DNA of 64,000 nt, taken from NCBI GenBank assembly GCA_964540105.1, contig CAZILL010000002.1, positions 434,001-498,000 of the forward strand. The letters are read 5' to 3'. Within the stretch, counting starts at the first letter, position 1; each line of letters opens with the position of its first letter. The notes beneath the pieces were generated by a model. That model was not told the origin of the DNA. It worked only from the letters and a program-made list of their open reading frames with translations, and made no database searches. The stretch comes from DATKJY01 sp964540105 (lineage in GTDB: Bacteria > Zixibacteria > MSB-5A5 > GN15 > FEB-12). Positions 8,017 through 15,572 of this stretch are shown in pieces. Both the position numbers and the translations under genes were made by a program.

Positions 8017-9543
8017 ATGAACCGCATCGACAAGATCCTCATCGCCAATCGCGGTGAAATCGCGGTTCGTATCATTCGCGCCTGTCGCGACATGGGGATC
8101 ACGTCGGTAGCCGTCTATTCAGATTGCGACCGCACCGCCTTCCATGTCCGTATGGCCGACGAAGCGTATCACATCGGACCATCTCCGTCGTCGCAAAGTT
8201 ACCTCGTGCAGGACACGATCATCGCTGCCGCCCGGAAATCCGGCGCCGACGCCATTCATCCCGGCTACGGATTCCTCTCGGAGAACGCATCGTTCGCCAG
8301 GCGATGTGTGGACGCCGGCTTGATTTTCATCGGCCCTAACCCCGAGACCATTGCCCTTCTTGGTGACAAGCTCTCGGCTCGCGCGACTGCTCTGGCCGCA
8401 AAGCTGCCGGTTGTCCCGGGTGCGGACATTGGCGGCGGGGATATCGCGAGAGCAGCGGCCGCGGCCAATGCGATAGGTTTCCCGATTCTCGTTAAAGCGG
8501 CGGCTGGAGGTGGGGGAAAAGGGATGCGGGTTGTGCACAGCGAAAACGAGTTTGCCGAGGCGCTCGGCTCTGCCGCCAGTGAGGCCAAATCCGCGTTCGG
8601 TGATGATCGCGTCTATCTCGAGCGCTACCTCCCGCGTCCGCGCCATATCGAAATCCAAATTCTGTGCGACCAGCACGGCAACGGCCTGCACCTGGGAGAG
8701 CGGGAGTGCTCGATCCAGCGTCGCCATCAGAAAGTAATCGAGGAGTCCCCCTCGCCAATAATGACCAGCGAGCTTCGCGCCCGAATGGGGAGCGCTGCGG
8801 TCAACATTGCTCGCACGTGCGGTTATGTCGGCGCCGGTACGGTTGAGTTTCTGGTCGATGAGGATCAATCGTTCTATTTCCTGGAAGTGAATACCCGTCT
8901 GCAGGTGGAGCATCCGGTCACCGAGATGGTCACCGGCCTCGATCTGGTCAAGGAGCAGATCGCTATTGCGCGCGGGGAGCGGCTGAGCATCAGACAAGAA
9001 GATGTAACGCTGCGCGGCCACGCCATCGAGTGCCGTATCTATGCCGAGGATCCCGACAATGGTTTCCTTCCCTCAACTGGTACGCTCAAGACCTATGTCA
9101 TCCCGGCCGGACCTGGAATTCGAGTCGACTCCGGCGTTGTCGTCGGCTCGCAGATTCCAATCTACTATGACCCCATGATGGCCAAGTTGATAGCGTGGGG
9201 AGTCGATCGAACCAGCGCGATCAATCGGATGAAGCGCGCGCTTGAGGAATATCGCATTTCCGGCGTAGAGACCACGGTCGGCTTTCACCGCGTGTTGATG
9301 GAGAACGAAAAGTTCATCTCCGGTCAGCTTTCGACGCGCCTGCTCGAAGAGGAATACCCTGACAATGTCTATCGTCGCCTTGATGATACTCTCCGCCTGC
9401 AGGCGGCGCTGGCGGTGGCGGTCGACAAATTCAGTCGCGAGCGGCATATTGCCGTGACAGACACCTCACCGGTGCAGCGAGAATCAAACTGGGTTGCCTT
9501 TCACCGACGCGCCCGACTGACTCCGTTTGGAGGGAAGCGCTGA
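8017..9543 (+). CDS. accC: Acetyl/propionyl-CoA carboxylase, biotin carboxylase subunit
   Basis: 508-residue biotin carboxylase that uses ATP and bicarbonate to carboxylate the biotin on its carrier protein. It has the N-terminal KILIANRGEIAVRIIRAC domain, the ATP-grasp glycine loop KAAAGGGGKGMRV near residue 165, the EVNTRLQVEHPVTEM active-site motif near 290 and the C-terminal closing domain. The ATG at 8017 directly follows the repeat array, whose GGTGAGGGGG is the only ribosome site. The next gene overlaps by one base (TGATG). Together with pccB and the carrier it makes a complete propionyl-CoA carboxylase. Confidence 0.94.
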   Translation: MNRIDKILIANRGEIAVRIIRACRDMGITSVAVYSDCDRTAFHVRMADEAYHIGPSPSSQSYLVQDTIIAAARKSGADAIHPGYGFLSENASFARRCVDAGLIFIGPNPETIALLGDKLSARATALAAKLPVVPGADIGGGDIARAAAAANAIGFPILVKAAAGGGGKGMRVVHSENEFAEALGSAASEAKSAFGDDRVYLERYLPRPRHIEIQILCDQHGNGLHLGERECSIQRRHQKVIEESPSPIMTSELRARMGSAAVNIARTCGYVGAGTVEFLVDEDQSFYFLEVNTRLQVEHPVTEMVTGLDLVKEQIAIARGERLSIRQEDVTLRGHAIECRIYAEDPDNGFLPSTGTLKTYVIPAGPGIRVDSGVVVGSQIPIYYDPMMAKLIAWGVDRTSAINRMKRALEEYRISGVETTVGFHRVLMENEKFISGQLSTRLLEEEYPDNVYRRLDDTLRLQAALAVAVDKFSRERHIAVTDTSPVQRESNWVAFHRRARLTPFGGKR

Positions 9544-10058
9544 TGCCCCGCTATCACGTCGTCATTGACGGGCGCGAGTTTGATGTCGCTGTCGAGTATC
9601 GCTCGGAACGTTACTACGCGACGTCGGGCGGCAAGACTTACGAAATCACCCGCGACGCACTTAGTGACACACGCTCGCTGATCTGCATTGACAATCAATC
9701 GCTCGATGTGGATGTGACGGCCTGCGGCGGCAATGGAGATCGGGTTCTGTTCATGCGCGGCCGGGAGATTCCGGTCGCCATAGAGGATTATCATCTCGCG
9801 CAGATGCGGAAGGCTGCCGGGCTGTCGCACGGTCACGCGGTTGAAGCGCATGTCAAAGCCCCGATGCCGGGGCTTGTGATCGGGATCAAAGTGTCGGTCG
9901 GTGATCGCGTCGGGAAAGGGGCACCACTAGTCGTGATTGAGGCCATGAAGATGGAAAACATCATCAAAGCGAAAGCCGAGGGCGTGGTAAAATCGATTCA
10001 CGCCGCCAAGGGGAGTTCGGTCGAGAAAGGGGATATTCTTCTGGAGTTTGAATCATGA
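9543..10058 (+). CDS. Biotin carboxyl carrier protein
   Basis: 171 residues. The C-terminal half is a biotinyl/lipoyl domain with the biotinylation motif EAMKMEN, and the MPGLV strand about 35 residues before it. The N-terminal part (about 90 residues) is the small beta region that links carrier to carboxylase in propionyl-CoA carboxylase alpha chains. Here it is split off as its own gene. The start overlaps the biotin carboxylase stop (TGATG) and its own stop overlaps the next ATG, so translation of the three genes is coupled. Confidence 0.93.
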   Translation: MPRYHVVIDGREFDVAVEYRSERYYATSGGKTYEITRDALSDTRSLICIDNQSLDVDVTACGGNGDRVLFMRGREIPVAIEDYHLAQMRKAAGLSHGHAVEAHVKAPMPGLVIGIKVSVGDRVGKGAPLVVIEAMKMENIIKAKAEGVVKSIHAAKGSSVEKGDILLEFES

Positions 10059-11632
10059 CCGACAAACCCCGCAAGACCGGTTCCGGAATCGAAATTCCAG
10101 TCGTCGCTCGTCCGCAGGACAGTCGCGCCGATCAGTCGCAACTTGGTGAGCCGGGGGGATATCCGTACACACGCGGTATCTATGCTGACATGTACCGCGG
10201 CCGGCTCTGGACCATGCGCCAATACGCGGGTTTTGGAACCGCCGTCGAAACCAACCGACGCTTCAAGTATCTGCTCGAACGCGGGCAGACCGGTCTGTCC
10301 GTCGCCTTCGATCTCGCCACCCAGATCGGCTATGATTCCGATCATCCCATGGCTCACGGCGAAGTTGGTCGCACTGGTGTGGCGATTGATTCGCTGAAGG
10401 ACATGGAACAGCTGTTTGACGGGATCGCGTTGGACACAGTTTCGACATCGATGACCATCAATTCGACGGCCGTGATATTGCTCGCCATGTACATCGCCGT
10501 TGGCCGCAAGCAGGGGGTCTCGCCTGCCCAGCTCATGGGTACGGTTCAGAACGACATCCTGAAGGAGTTCATCGCCCGTGGTACGTACATTCTCCCGCCC
10601 GCTCCCTCGATGCGTATCATCACCGACATTTTCGCCTACAGCTTCGAGCATCTCCCGAAATATAACAGCATCTCGATCTCTGGCTATCATATCCGCGAGG
10701 CGGGTGCGACCGCCGCACAGGAGGTGGCGTTCACGCTCTCCAATGGCATTGCCTATGTGAAGTCCGCGCTCGACGCCGGATTACCGATCGATCAGTTCGC
10801 GCCGCGTTTGTCGTTTTTCTTTGCTTCCCATAATGATCTGTTCGAAGAAGTCGCGAAGTTCCGCGCCACCCGCCGACTCTGGGCCAGGATTGTCAAAGAA
10901 CGTTTTGGCGCGAAAGATGAACGCTCGCTACTGCTTCGTTTCCACGCTCAGACCGGTGGTTCGACTCTGACCGCCCAGCAACCGGAAAACAACATTGTCC
11001 GCACGGCGGTGCAGGCGATGGCCGCAATTCTGGGTGGCACGCAGTCACTGCATACCAATGCCTTCGACGAAGCGCTCGGCCTCCCGACGGAGCGCTCTGC
11101 GGAAATCGCCTTGCGCACACAGCAGATTCTTGCCCACGAATCCGGCCTTGTCGACTGCGCCGACCCGCTGGGGGGGGCCTACTACGTCGAATACCTGACC
11201 GATCAGATGGAAAAGAGCATTCTGGAGATCATGGACAAAATCGAGTCCCTCGGGGGTTCGGTTCGCTGCGTGGAATCAGGTTACTTCAAAGATGAACTGG
11301 CCCGCTCGGCCTGGGAATATCAGAAACGCGTCGAGGCGCAGACCCAGACGCTGGTCGGCGTAAACCGCTTCCGAACCGAGAGCGCGGAAATCCCGTCGGT
11401 GTTGAAACTTGATTTGCAGCTCGAAAAGGACCAGATTGCCTCGCTCGCACGGTTGAAGGCAAGTCGTGATCAGTCGCACGTGCGGGCCGCTCTGGCTGAT
11501 ATCGAACAGGCCGCGCGAGGGAAAGATAATATTATGCCGCCGGTACTTGCTGCTGTCGAACAGTACGCAACCGTCGGTGAGATTGCGGATACGTTTCGAA
11601 AGGTATGGGGTGAATATAATGATCATCGGTAA
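10055..11632 (+). CDS. mcmA: Methylmalonyl-CoA mutase large (catalytic) subunit
   Basis: 525-residue acyl-CoA mutase catalytic domain with no B12-binding domain. It keeps the methylmalonyl-CoA mutase residues: Tyr57 in RQYAG and Arg175 in KEFIARG, equivalent by my alignment to Tyr89 and Arg207 of the Propionibacterium enzyme. It also has SISGYHIREAG with the catalytic His. The reaction is (R)-methylmalonyl-CoA to succinyl-CoA. The paralogue at 399-2096 differs at exactly these two sites. The B12 subunit must come from 2147-2566 or from elsewhere in the genome. The gene overlaps the carrier gene by 4 bases and the lipoprotein gene by 14. Confidence 0.92.
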   Translation: MTDKPRKTGSGIEIPVVARPQDSRADQSQLGEPGGYPYTRGIYADMYRGRLWTMRQYAGFGTAVETNRRFKYLLERGQTGLSVAFDLATQIGYDSDHPMAHGEVGRTGVAIDSLKDMEQLFDGIALDTVSTSMTINSTAVILLAMYIAVGRKQGVSPAQLMGTVQNDILKEFIARGTYILPPAPSMRIITDIFAYSFEHLPKYNSISISGYHIREAGATAAQEVAFTLSNGIAYVKSALDAGLPIDQFAPRLSFFFASHNDLFEEVAKFRATRRLWARIVKERFGAKDERSLLLRFHAQTGGSTLTAQQPENNIVRTAVQAMAAILGGTQSLHTNAFDEALGLPTERSAEIALRTQQILAHESGLVDCADPLGGAYYVEYLTDQMEKSILEIMDKIESLGGSVRCVESGYFKDELARSAWEYQKRVEAQTQTLVGVNRFRTESAEIPSVLKLDLQLEKDQIASLARLKASRDQSHVRAALADIEQAARGKDNIMPPVLAAVEQYATVGEIADTFRKVWGEYNDHR

Positions 11633-12161
11633 GCGTCTGACGATAATCGCGGGTCTGACCCTGGCTTCTATTCTTGGTTGCGCCAAGAGCGGAGATCGTG
11701 CACCCGACAACACGGCAGCATCTTCCACACCCGCAACGCCGGCACAGGATAGTGTTGCTATTCAGCAGATGCTCACCGAGGTGATCACTCGCTGGCGTTA
11801 CGGCGATCTGTCGGCGCTCTACGACAATGAATTCGAATACCTGCAGGACAAGTACACGTTCGACGACTATCTCGATTTCCAGCAGATTCAGGCGGCGGAG
11901 GCCGATACTGTCATGGCTCTCAATGTCACCAAGCTAACGTTTTTCAATCGCGATTCCGCGATTGCCAATATTGAGGTCGTCTTCAAGGGGCCGTCGGGCA
12001 AAATTTCCAAAGACTACGACCAGTATATGCTGTATTACCACCGCGGCCGATGGATTCGCCCGACGGTCGGGAGCATCGATCTGCAGAAAGAGTACGAACA
12101 TTCTCGGAGCGCAGCCGATTCCGCCGCCGAAGAGGAAGCCCGCGAGGCGAGCGGGAAGTAA
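11619..12161 (+). CDS. Putative lipoprotein of unknown function
   Basis: 180 residues. The N-terminus is a short lipoprotein signal, with a basic MIIGKRL start, a hydrophobic run and an SILGC lipobox at about residue 20. A low-complexity Ala/Thr/Pro linker follows, then a compact domain of about 110 residues with FFNRDSAIANIEVVF and YYHRGRWIRP, resembling the NTF2-like/SnoaL shape, and an Ala/Glu-rich tail. I do not recognise a family. The ATG at 11619 lies inside the mutase gene, overlapping by 14 bases. Membrane export contrasts with the cytoplasmic enzymes on both sides. Confidence 0.7.
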   Translation: MIIGKRLTIIAGLTLASILGCAKSGDRAPDNTAASSTPATPAQDSVAIQQMLTEVITRWRYGDLSALYDNEFEYLQDKYTFDDYLDFQQIQAAEADTVMALNVTKLTFFNRDSAIANIEVVFKGPSGKISKDYDQYMLYYHRGRWIRPTVGSIDLQKEYEHSRSAADSAAEEEAREASGK

Positions 12162-12162
12162 C

Positions 12163-12588
12163 ATGGATGACCCGCTGGTTTCGCATGTGGGCATTGCCGT
12201 CGCCGATCTTGAGCAGAGCATCATGCGTTACTCGTTGCTGACCGGACAACCCCCTGTTGAAATTGTCGAAGTTCCCGATCAGCAGGTGAAAGTGGCCATG
12301 TTTGCGCGCTCGAAAGATACACAGGAGCATCGTTCGACCCGCATTGAATTGGTCGCGGCCACGTCTCCAGAGAGTCCGATCGCACGCTTCATCGCCAGAC
12401 GCGGCGAGGGAATCCACCACCTCTGCCTCTATGTCAATGATATTGAAGCGAAACTCGCCGAACTGAAGCGCGCCGGTGTACGCCTTATCGACGAAAGTCC
12501 CCGTCTCGGTGCGGACAACGAACGGATTGCCTTTATTCACCCATCCAGTATGGCGGGTGTGCTCGTCGAGCTGCACGAGCGCACGTAG
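12163..12588 (+). CDS. mce: Methylmalonyl-CoA epimerase
   Basis: 141-residue vicinal-oxygen-chelate protein that interconverts (S)- and (R)-methylmalonyl-CoA, linking the carboxylase to the mutase. Landmarks are SHVGIAVADLEQSI at the start with the first metal His, GEGIHHLCLYVNDI in the middle with a second, and FIHPSSMAGVLVELHE at the end with the metal/catalytic Glu. The start at 12163 is one base after the lipoprotein stop. A longer in-frame reading from 11962 would only overlap that gene. It closes the propionate operon. Confidence 0.93.
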   Translation: MDDPLVSHVGIAVADLEQSIMRYSLLTGQPPVEIVEVPDQQVKVAMFARSKDTQEHRSTRIELVAATSPESPIARFIARRGEGIHHLCLYVNDIEAKLAELKRAGVRLIDESPRLGADNERIAFIHPSSMAGVLVELHERT

Positions 12589-12591
12589 CGC

Positions 12592-13281
12592 TCACTTTCG
12601 AAGGGCCTCCCGACGCACCGAGGCCTGAACCTCAAGCGTTCGGGTGTATCGACGGCGACTGTACAGCAGGAGCGCCGCCGACAACCCCACGACCAGCCCA
12701 AGATACCAGTACGCTCGCGTCCCCGATGATGGAAAGACCGATTCCTCACACTTGCCGGTGTAGCGAAAACTTTCTGGTATCGACGCCATCGAAGCTGCCA
12801 GCGATTCGTAGGACCTCATGGCGGTCTTCGCCCAGACAGTAAACAGCGCCTGCCTGTCGTTCGAGATTCGATACAGCATTCCCGTGAAACGGTGGCGCAC
12901 CATGACGCCCGACGTTGAGTCAAACGAAACAAATTCAAGCGTGAATCCGGTTCGCTTTGTTTCGTAGAAACCGGTGTTGGTTAACATCTGTGACTGGGGC
13001 AGGCGAAGGATAACGCTGTCGACCACTTTTTTCACGGAGAGCTTCAGGTCGCTTGCGTCGTTGATGATATCGCTTCCTTCGAGCATGGATTTGAATATCA
13101 GGATCTCCCCGACGGGATCGTCGTGCAGGAATTGAAACGGGAACTGGGTCGCATCGCCGCTCAGAAGCCAGCCGTCAGGGACGACAAGCTCGATCTCGTT
13201 TCCCAAGAGAGTCGCTGTCGAGGCAGAGGCTGCGCCGCCACTTGCCGTTAGCGAGAAGAGAAGAACCGCGATCGTCTTCAT
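12592..13281 (-). CDS. Exported, C-terminally membrane-anchored protein of unknown function
   Basis: 229 residues. There is a signal peptide (MKTIAVLLFSLTASGGAASA), then an extracytoplasmic domain of about 150 residues that opens like bacterial PsbP/DcrB-type proteins (IELVVPDGWLLSGD). A single transmembrane helix lies near residue 190-207 (YWYLGLVVGLSAALLLY), with a basic cytoplasmic tail. No catalytic motif is visible. It is last in a minus-strand trio after a BlaI-like regulator and a 50-residue membrane peptide, and ends 3 bases from the convergent epimerase gene, with no terminator between. Confidence 0.72.
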   Translation of the reverse strand: MKTIAVLLFSLTASGGAASASTATLLGNEIELVVPDGWLLSGDATQFPFQFLHDDPVGEILIFKSMLEGSDIINDASDLKLSVKKVVDSVILRLPQSQMLTNTGFYETKRTGFTLEFVSFDSTSGVMVRHRFTGMLYRISNDRQALFTVWAKTAMRSYESLAASMASIPESFRYTGKCEESVFPSSGTRAYWYLGLVVGLSAALLLYSRRRYTRTLEVQASVRREALRK

Positions 13282-13306
13282 ATCTTATCCATCGGCTGAT
13301 CGAGGA

Positions 13307-13642
13307 CTAAACCTTCGATTGTTCGGGGAAATTACGGCGCAGACAGGCGTCGATGGCGCTGAGGCGCTCCGCAAGAAATTCCTGCCGGCCAAGCGCGGCG
13401 CGATAGACAAAGTGACGTCCATCCTTCAACCGCACCAGAATCCCTTTCTCCGCCAGTCGCGACAGAACGGTCATGATGGTCGTATATGCCAGACTTGACT
13501 GTCGGCCAAGAAAGAAACGCGCCTGTTTCACGCTCACTGGCTGATGCGCCCAGACCAGCTCCAGCAGCTTGGCCTCAGTCGGTCCCAAGAAGACCGCCAG
13601 CCCGTCGGCATCAGGATCGAAATAGAAGGCCCGGTATGGCAC
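13307..13642 (-). CDS. BlaI/MecI-like winged-helix transcriptional regulator
   Basis: 111 residues with a winged helix near residues 15-85: LGPTEAKLLELVW, SLAYTTIMTVLSRLAEKGIL and the wing GRHFVYRA. The family represses its own operon and target genes as a dimer and is often inactivated by a BlaR-like protease; no such protease is encoded here. I take GTG at 13642 as the start because the upstream ATG at 13714 would lie inside the well-supported membrane-peptide gene, and GGAAGAAG precedes the GTG. Targets are probably its two neighbours. Confidence 0.8.
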   Translation of the reverse strand: MPYRAFYFDPDADGLAVFLGPTEAKLLELVWAHQPVSVKQARFFLGRQSSLAYTTIMTVLSRLAEKGILVRLKDGRHFVYRAALGRQEFLAERLSAIDACLRRNFPEQSKV

Positions 13643-13646
13643 GAGC

Positions 13647-13799
13647 TTACGGCTTCTTCCGTTTACCCAACACCAGAGCCAAGCCGACCGCCACGAGGGC
13701 CGCCGGCCAGACATAATCCCAGAAGCCTCCCCGAAGCATCCCGAGCTTATTAAGCAGCATCAGGATGCCGACGAACACCAGGAAGAAACCGAGAAACAT
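13647..13799 (-). CDS. 50-residue two-helix membrane protein (LiaF/DUF5668-like transmembrane domain)
   Basis: A short gene starting at ATG 13799 with a strong GAGGTGG ribosome site 5 bases upstream and ending TAA at 13647-13649. The product has two hydrophobic helices (MFLGFFLVFVGILMLL and a second one around WPAALVAVGLALVLG) joined by a short turn, and ends in KRKKP. The pattern matches the small transmembrane module at the N-terminus of LiaF-type envelope-stress proteins. The BlaI-like gene starts 5 bases downstream, suggesting one transcript. Confidence 0.72.
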   Translation of the reverse strand: MFLGFFLVFVGILMLLNKLGMLRGGFWDYVWPAALVAVGLALVLGKRKKP

Positions 13800-13882
13800 C
13801 AATACCACCTCATGTCTTCAGAATGTCTCGTTCAATATGTGTCCACGCATGATTGAAGGCAACCGGGAACTGATCGCGTCTA

Positions 13883-14350
13883 TCAGCGCAGTTGGCGCAA
13901 CCTCGCGACGATTTCCGCCGCGATTGCCTCAAGCATTTCGCGATCGTCGGCCGTAAAGCTCGCCGGACGATTGGAGTCGATGTCGATTTCCCCGAGGCAG
14001 CGATCTCCGTCCATCAGCGGCACGACGATTTCCGAGCGTGTGCTCAGCGAGCAGGCCAGGAATCGCGGGTCGCTGCGGACATCGTCGACGACAATCGAGC
14101 GTTTCTCTCTCGCCGCCGCGCCACAGATCCCTTTGCTCAACTCGATGACCGTGTGCTCTGTCTCCGGGCCAATATACGGGCCGACCTCGAGATGACCATT
14201 ATGCATGACATAGATTCCGGTCCAGTTGAAATCCTCCGAGAAGGCGTCGATCAATTCAACAGAACTGGCGAAAATTGCTTTCTCTGAAATCTGTTCGGCT
14301 ACGGCGATTCGAACGTTGTCGATTAGCTGGCGGCGAATGTTGTCCATCAT
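13883..14350 (-). CDS. GAF-domain protein, free methionine-(R)-sulfoxide reductase-like
   Basis: 155-residue single GAF domain of the YebR/fRMsr type. The diagnostic stretches are present: NWTGIYVM, VGPYIGPE, GICGAAA with one Cys, and ACSLSTRSEIVVPL with the second Cys at the position of the catalytic Cys of the family, then LGEIDIDS. The enzyme would reduce free methionine-R-sulfoxide in the cytoplasm, using thioredoxin. One of the three Cys of the E. coli protein is not evident, so the resolving chemistry may differ. It overlaps the stop of the UroD-like gene (ATGA) and is co-transcribed with it. Confidence 0.82.
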   Translation of the reverse strand: MMDNIRRQLIDNVRIAVAEQISEKAIFASSVELIDAFSEDFNWTGIYVMHNGHLEVGPYIGPETEHTVIELSKGICGAAAREKRSIVVDDVRSDPRFLACSLSTRSEIVVPLMDGDRCLGEIDIDSNRPASFTADDREMLEAIAAEIVARLRQLR

Positions 14351-15348
14351 AGTCTGTCCCTTATAGCCTGCAAGTTCTCCATCGGTGTCTCGGGTTCTAT
14401 AGCGCAGCCCGGACCGATGATGACCCGTCGTGGATCGTGCCTATTCTTCAATCCATCGACAAGAAACGGTATCTCTTGCGCCTCACCGTGAATCAGCCAG
14501 CCGCGATGATCCACCCCCCCCACCAGTACCTTCTGCGGGATCAGAACTTCGGCCTTATCGAGAGGCAGGTTGGTCGGGTCGGCGCTGTCCCAGTTGACAA
14601 GCGTGGAACGATAATCCAGCTGCGACAATTCCTTCAAGTAATTGTTGCTCCCGCAGACATGGAACAGATTCAGGGCCTCGTCCCCAGCCGCTTCAATCAC
14701 GCGCAGGTCATAAGGAACCCCGAAGCGCTGATACTCGTCCCAGCTTAACATATCCTTCGAGGCCCAATGGGTGGTGGCGAAGAAGAGCCCGTCGGCGCCA
14801 GCGTTTCGAAGTTCCGCAACATAGCGAACGAAGGTTTCGGTTATCGCCTGAATTGCAGGGAGAACTCTTTCAGGGGCGGTCCGCATATGTTCGACCAGCA
14901 TGGAATTGTCGGGGACCATTCGCCCCGCGATAGCCAGCGGCGTGAAGACGGTCATCAGAAGGGGAAGATCGGAGGCGGCCCCTTTCTTGATGAGCGAAAC
15001 GAGCTTGAGATGCTCGGCCAACGCCGGTGCCGATGTTGGCAGCCGGTCGATCTTCGCCCAATCCTCGATGCTCCGTACCGGCCAGGCAATCTTCTCATGT
15101 TTCGCAAATTCATTTGTCGACCAGCGCTGTTTCAGGCCCCAGTCTTCGATATGATAGTCGGCTCGGGGATTGATCTTCATGAAATCCCAATCGAAACGGA
15201 GTTGAAACGAAAGCATCGCTTCGGCGGTCCCTACCGCAGAATGCTCCTTGTGGAAAAAATGTCGCCAGAAGGATGCCGCAAATCGATCGGGCATCTCTCC
15301 CGCGAGAATCGTCTGTATCCGCTCCCGATGAGAAAGCCTGTCTTTCAT
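14347..15348 (-). CDS. Uroporphyrinogen decarboxylase-family protein
   Basis: 333-residue TIM-barrel protein of the UroD/MtaA/CmuA superfamily. It starts with the RERIQTILAGEMPDR motif and has FFATTHWASKDMLSWDEY in the middle, an LFHVCGSNNY strand with the His/Cys region, and closing GPGCAIEPETPMENL. Missing N-terminal substrate-binding detail and the Cys-containing barrel make a corrinoid methyltransferase or another small-molecule role as likely as heme synthesis. No heme genes are adjacent. It is the first gene of a two-gene minus-strand unit with the GAF protein. Confidence 0.82.
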   Translation of the reverse strand: MKDRLSHRERIQTILAGEMPDRFAASFWRHFFHKEHSAVGTAEAMLSFQLRFDWDFMKINPRADYHIEDWGLKQRWSTNEFAKHEKIAWPVRSIEDWAKIDRLPTSAPALAEHLKLVSLIKKGAASDLPLLMTVFTPLAIAGRMVPDNSMLVEHMRTAPERVLPAIQAITETFVRYVAELRNAGADGLFFATTHWASKDMLSWDEYQRFGVPYDLRVIEAAGDEALNLFHVCGSNNYLKELSQLDYRSTLVNWDSADPTNLPLDKAEVLIPQKVLVGGVDHRGWLIHGEAQEIPFLVDGLKNRHDPRRVIIGPGCAIEPETPMENLQAIRDRL

Positions 15349-15572
15349 TCCTTATGGCGTCCTCGGTTCGCCGTCTCTCCGTCAATCGTTCCAGATCAGA
15401 ACACGCATGTCATCTGTCTCCGGCGTCAATATATGCTGCCCTCCCATAGCGGGTCAATCACCTGTTCTAAGAATGCGCAAAATGCCGAGGGAGGATGAAG
15501 CGATCTCATAGCGTGACCGAAAACAAAGGACAAGCAAAGCATTCAACTGTCCGCGGATACCGAAGGGTCACT

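Noticed and set aside
7631..8020. Arg/Pro-rich reading frames on both strands over the 96-bp repeats
   Set aside because: They arise because the repeat length is a multiple of three; the peptides only mirror the repeat and no ribosome site or family is seen.
13643..13714. Longer BlaI-like protein from ATG 13714
   Set aside because: The extension lies inside a better supported 50-residue membrane gene and is rich in Trp/Arg without family similarity.
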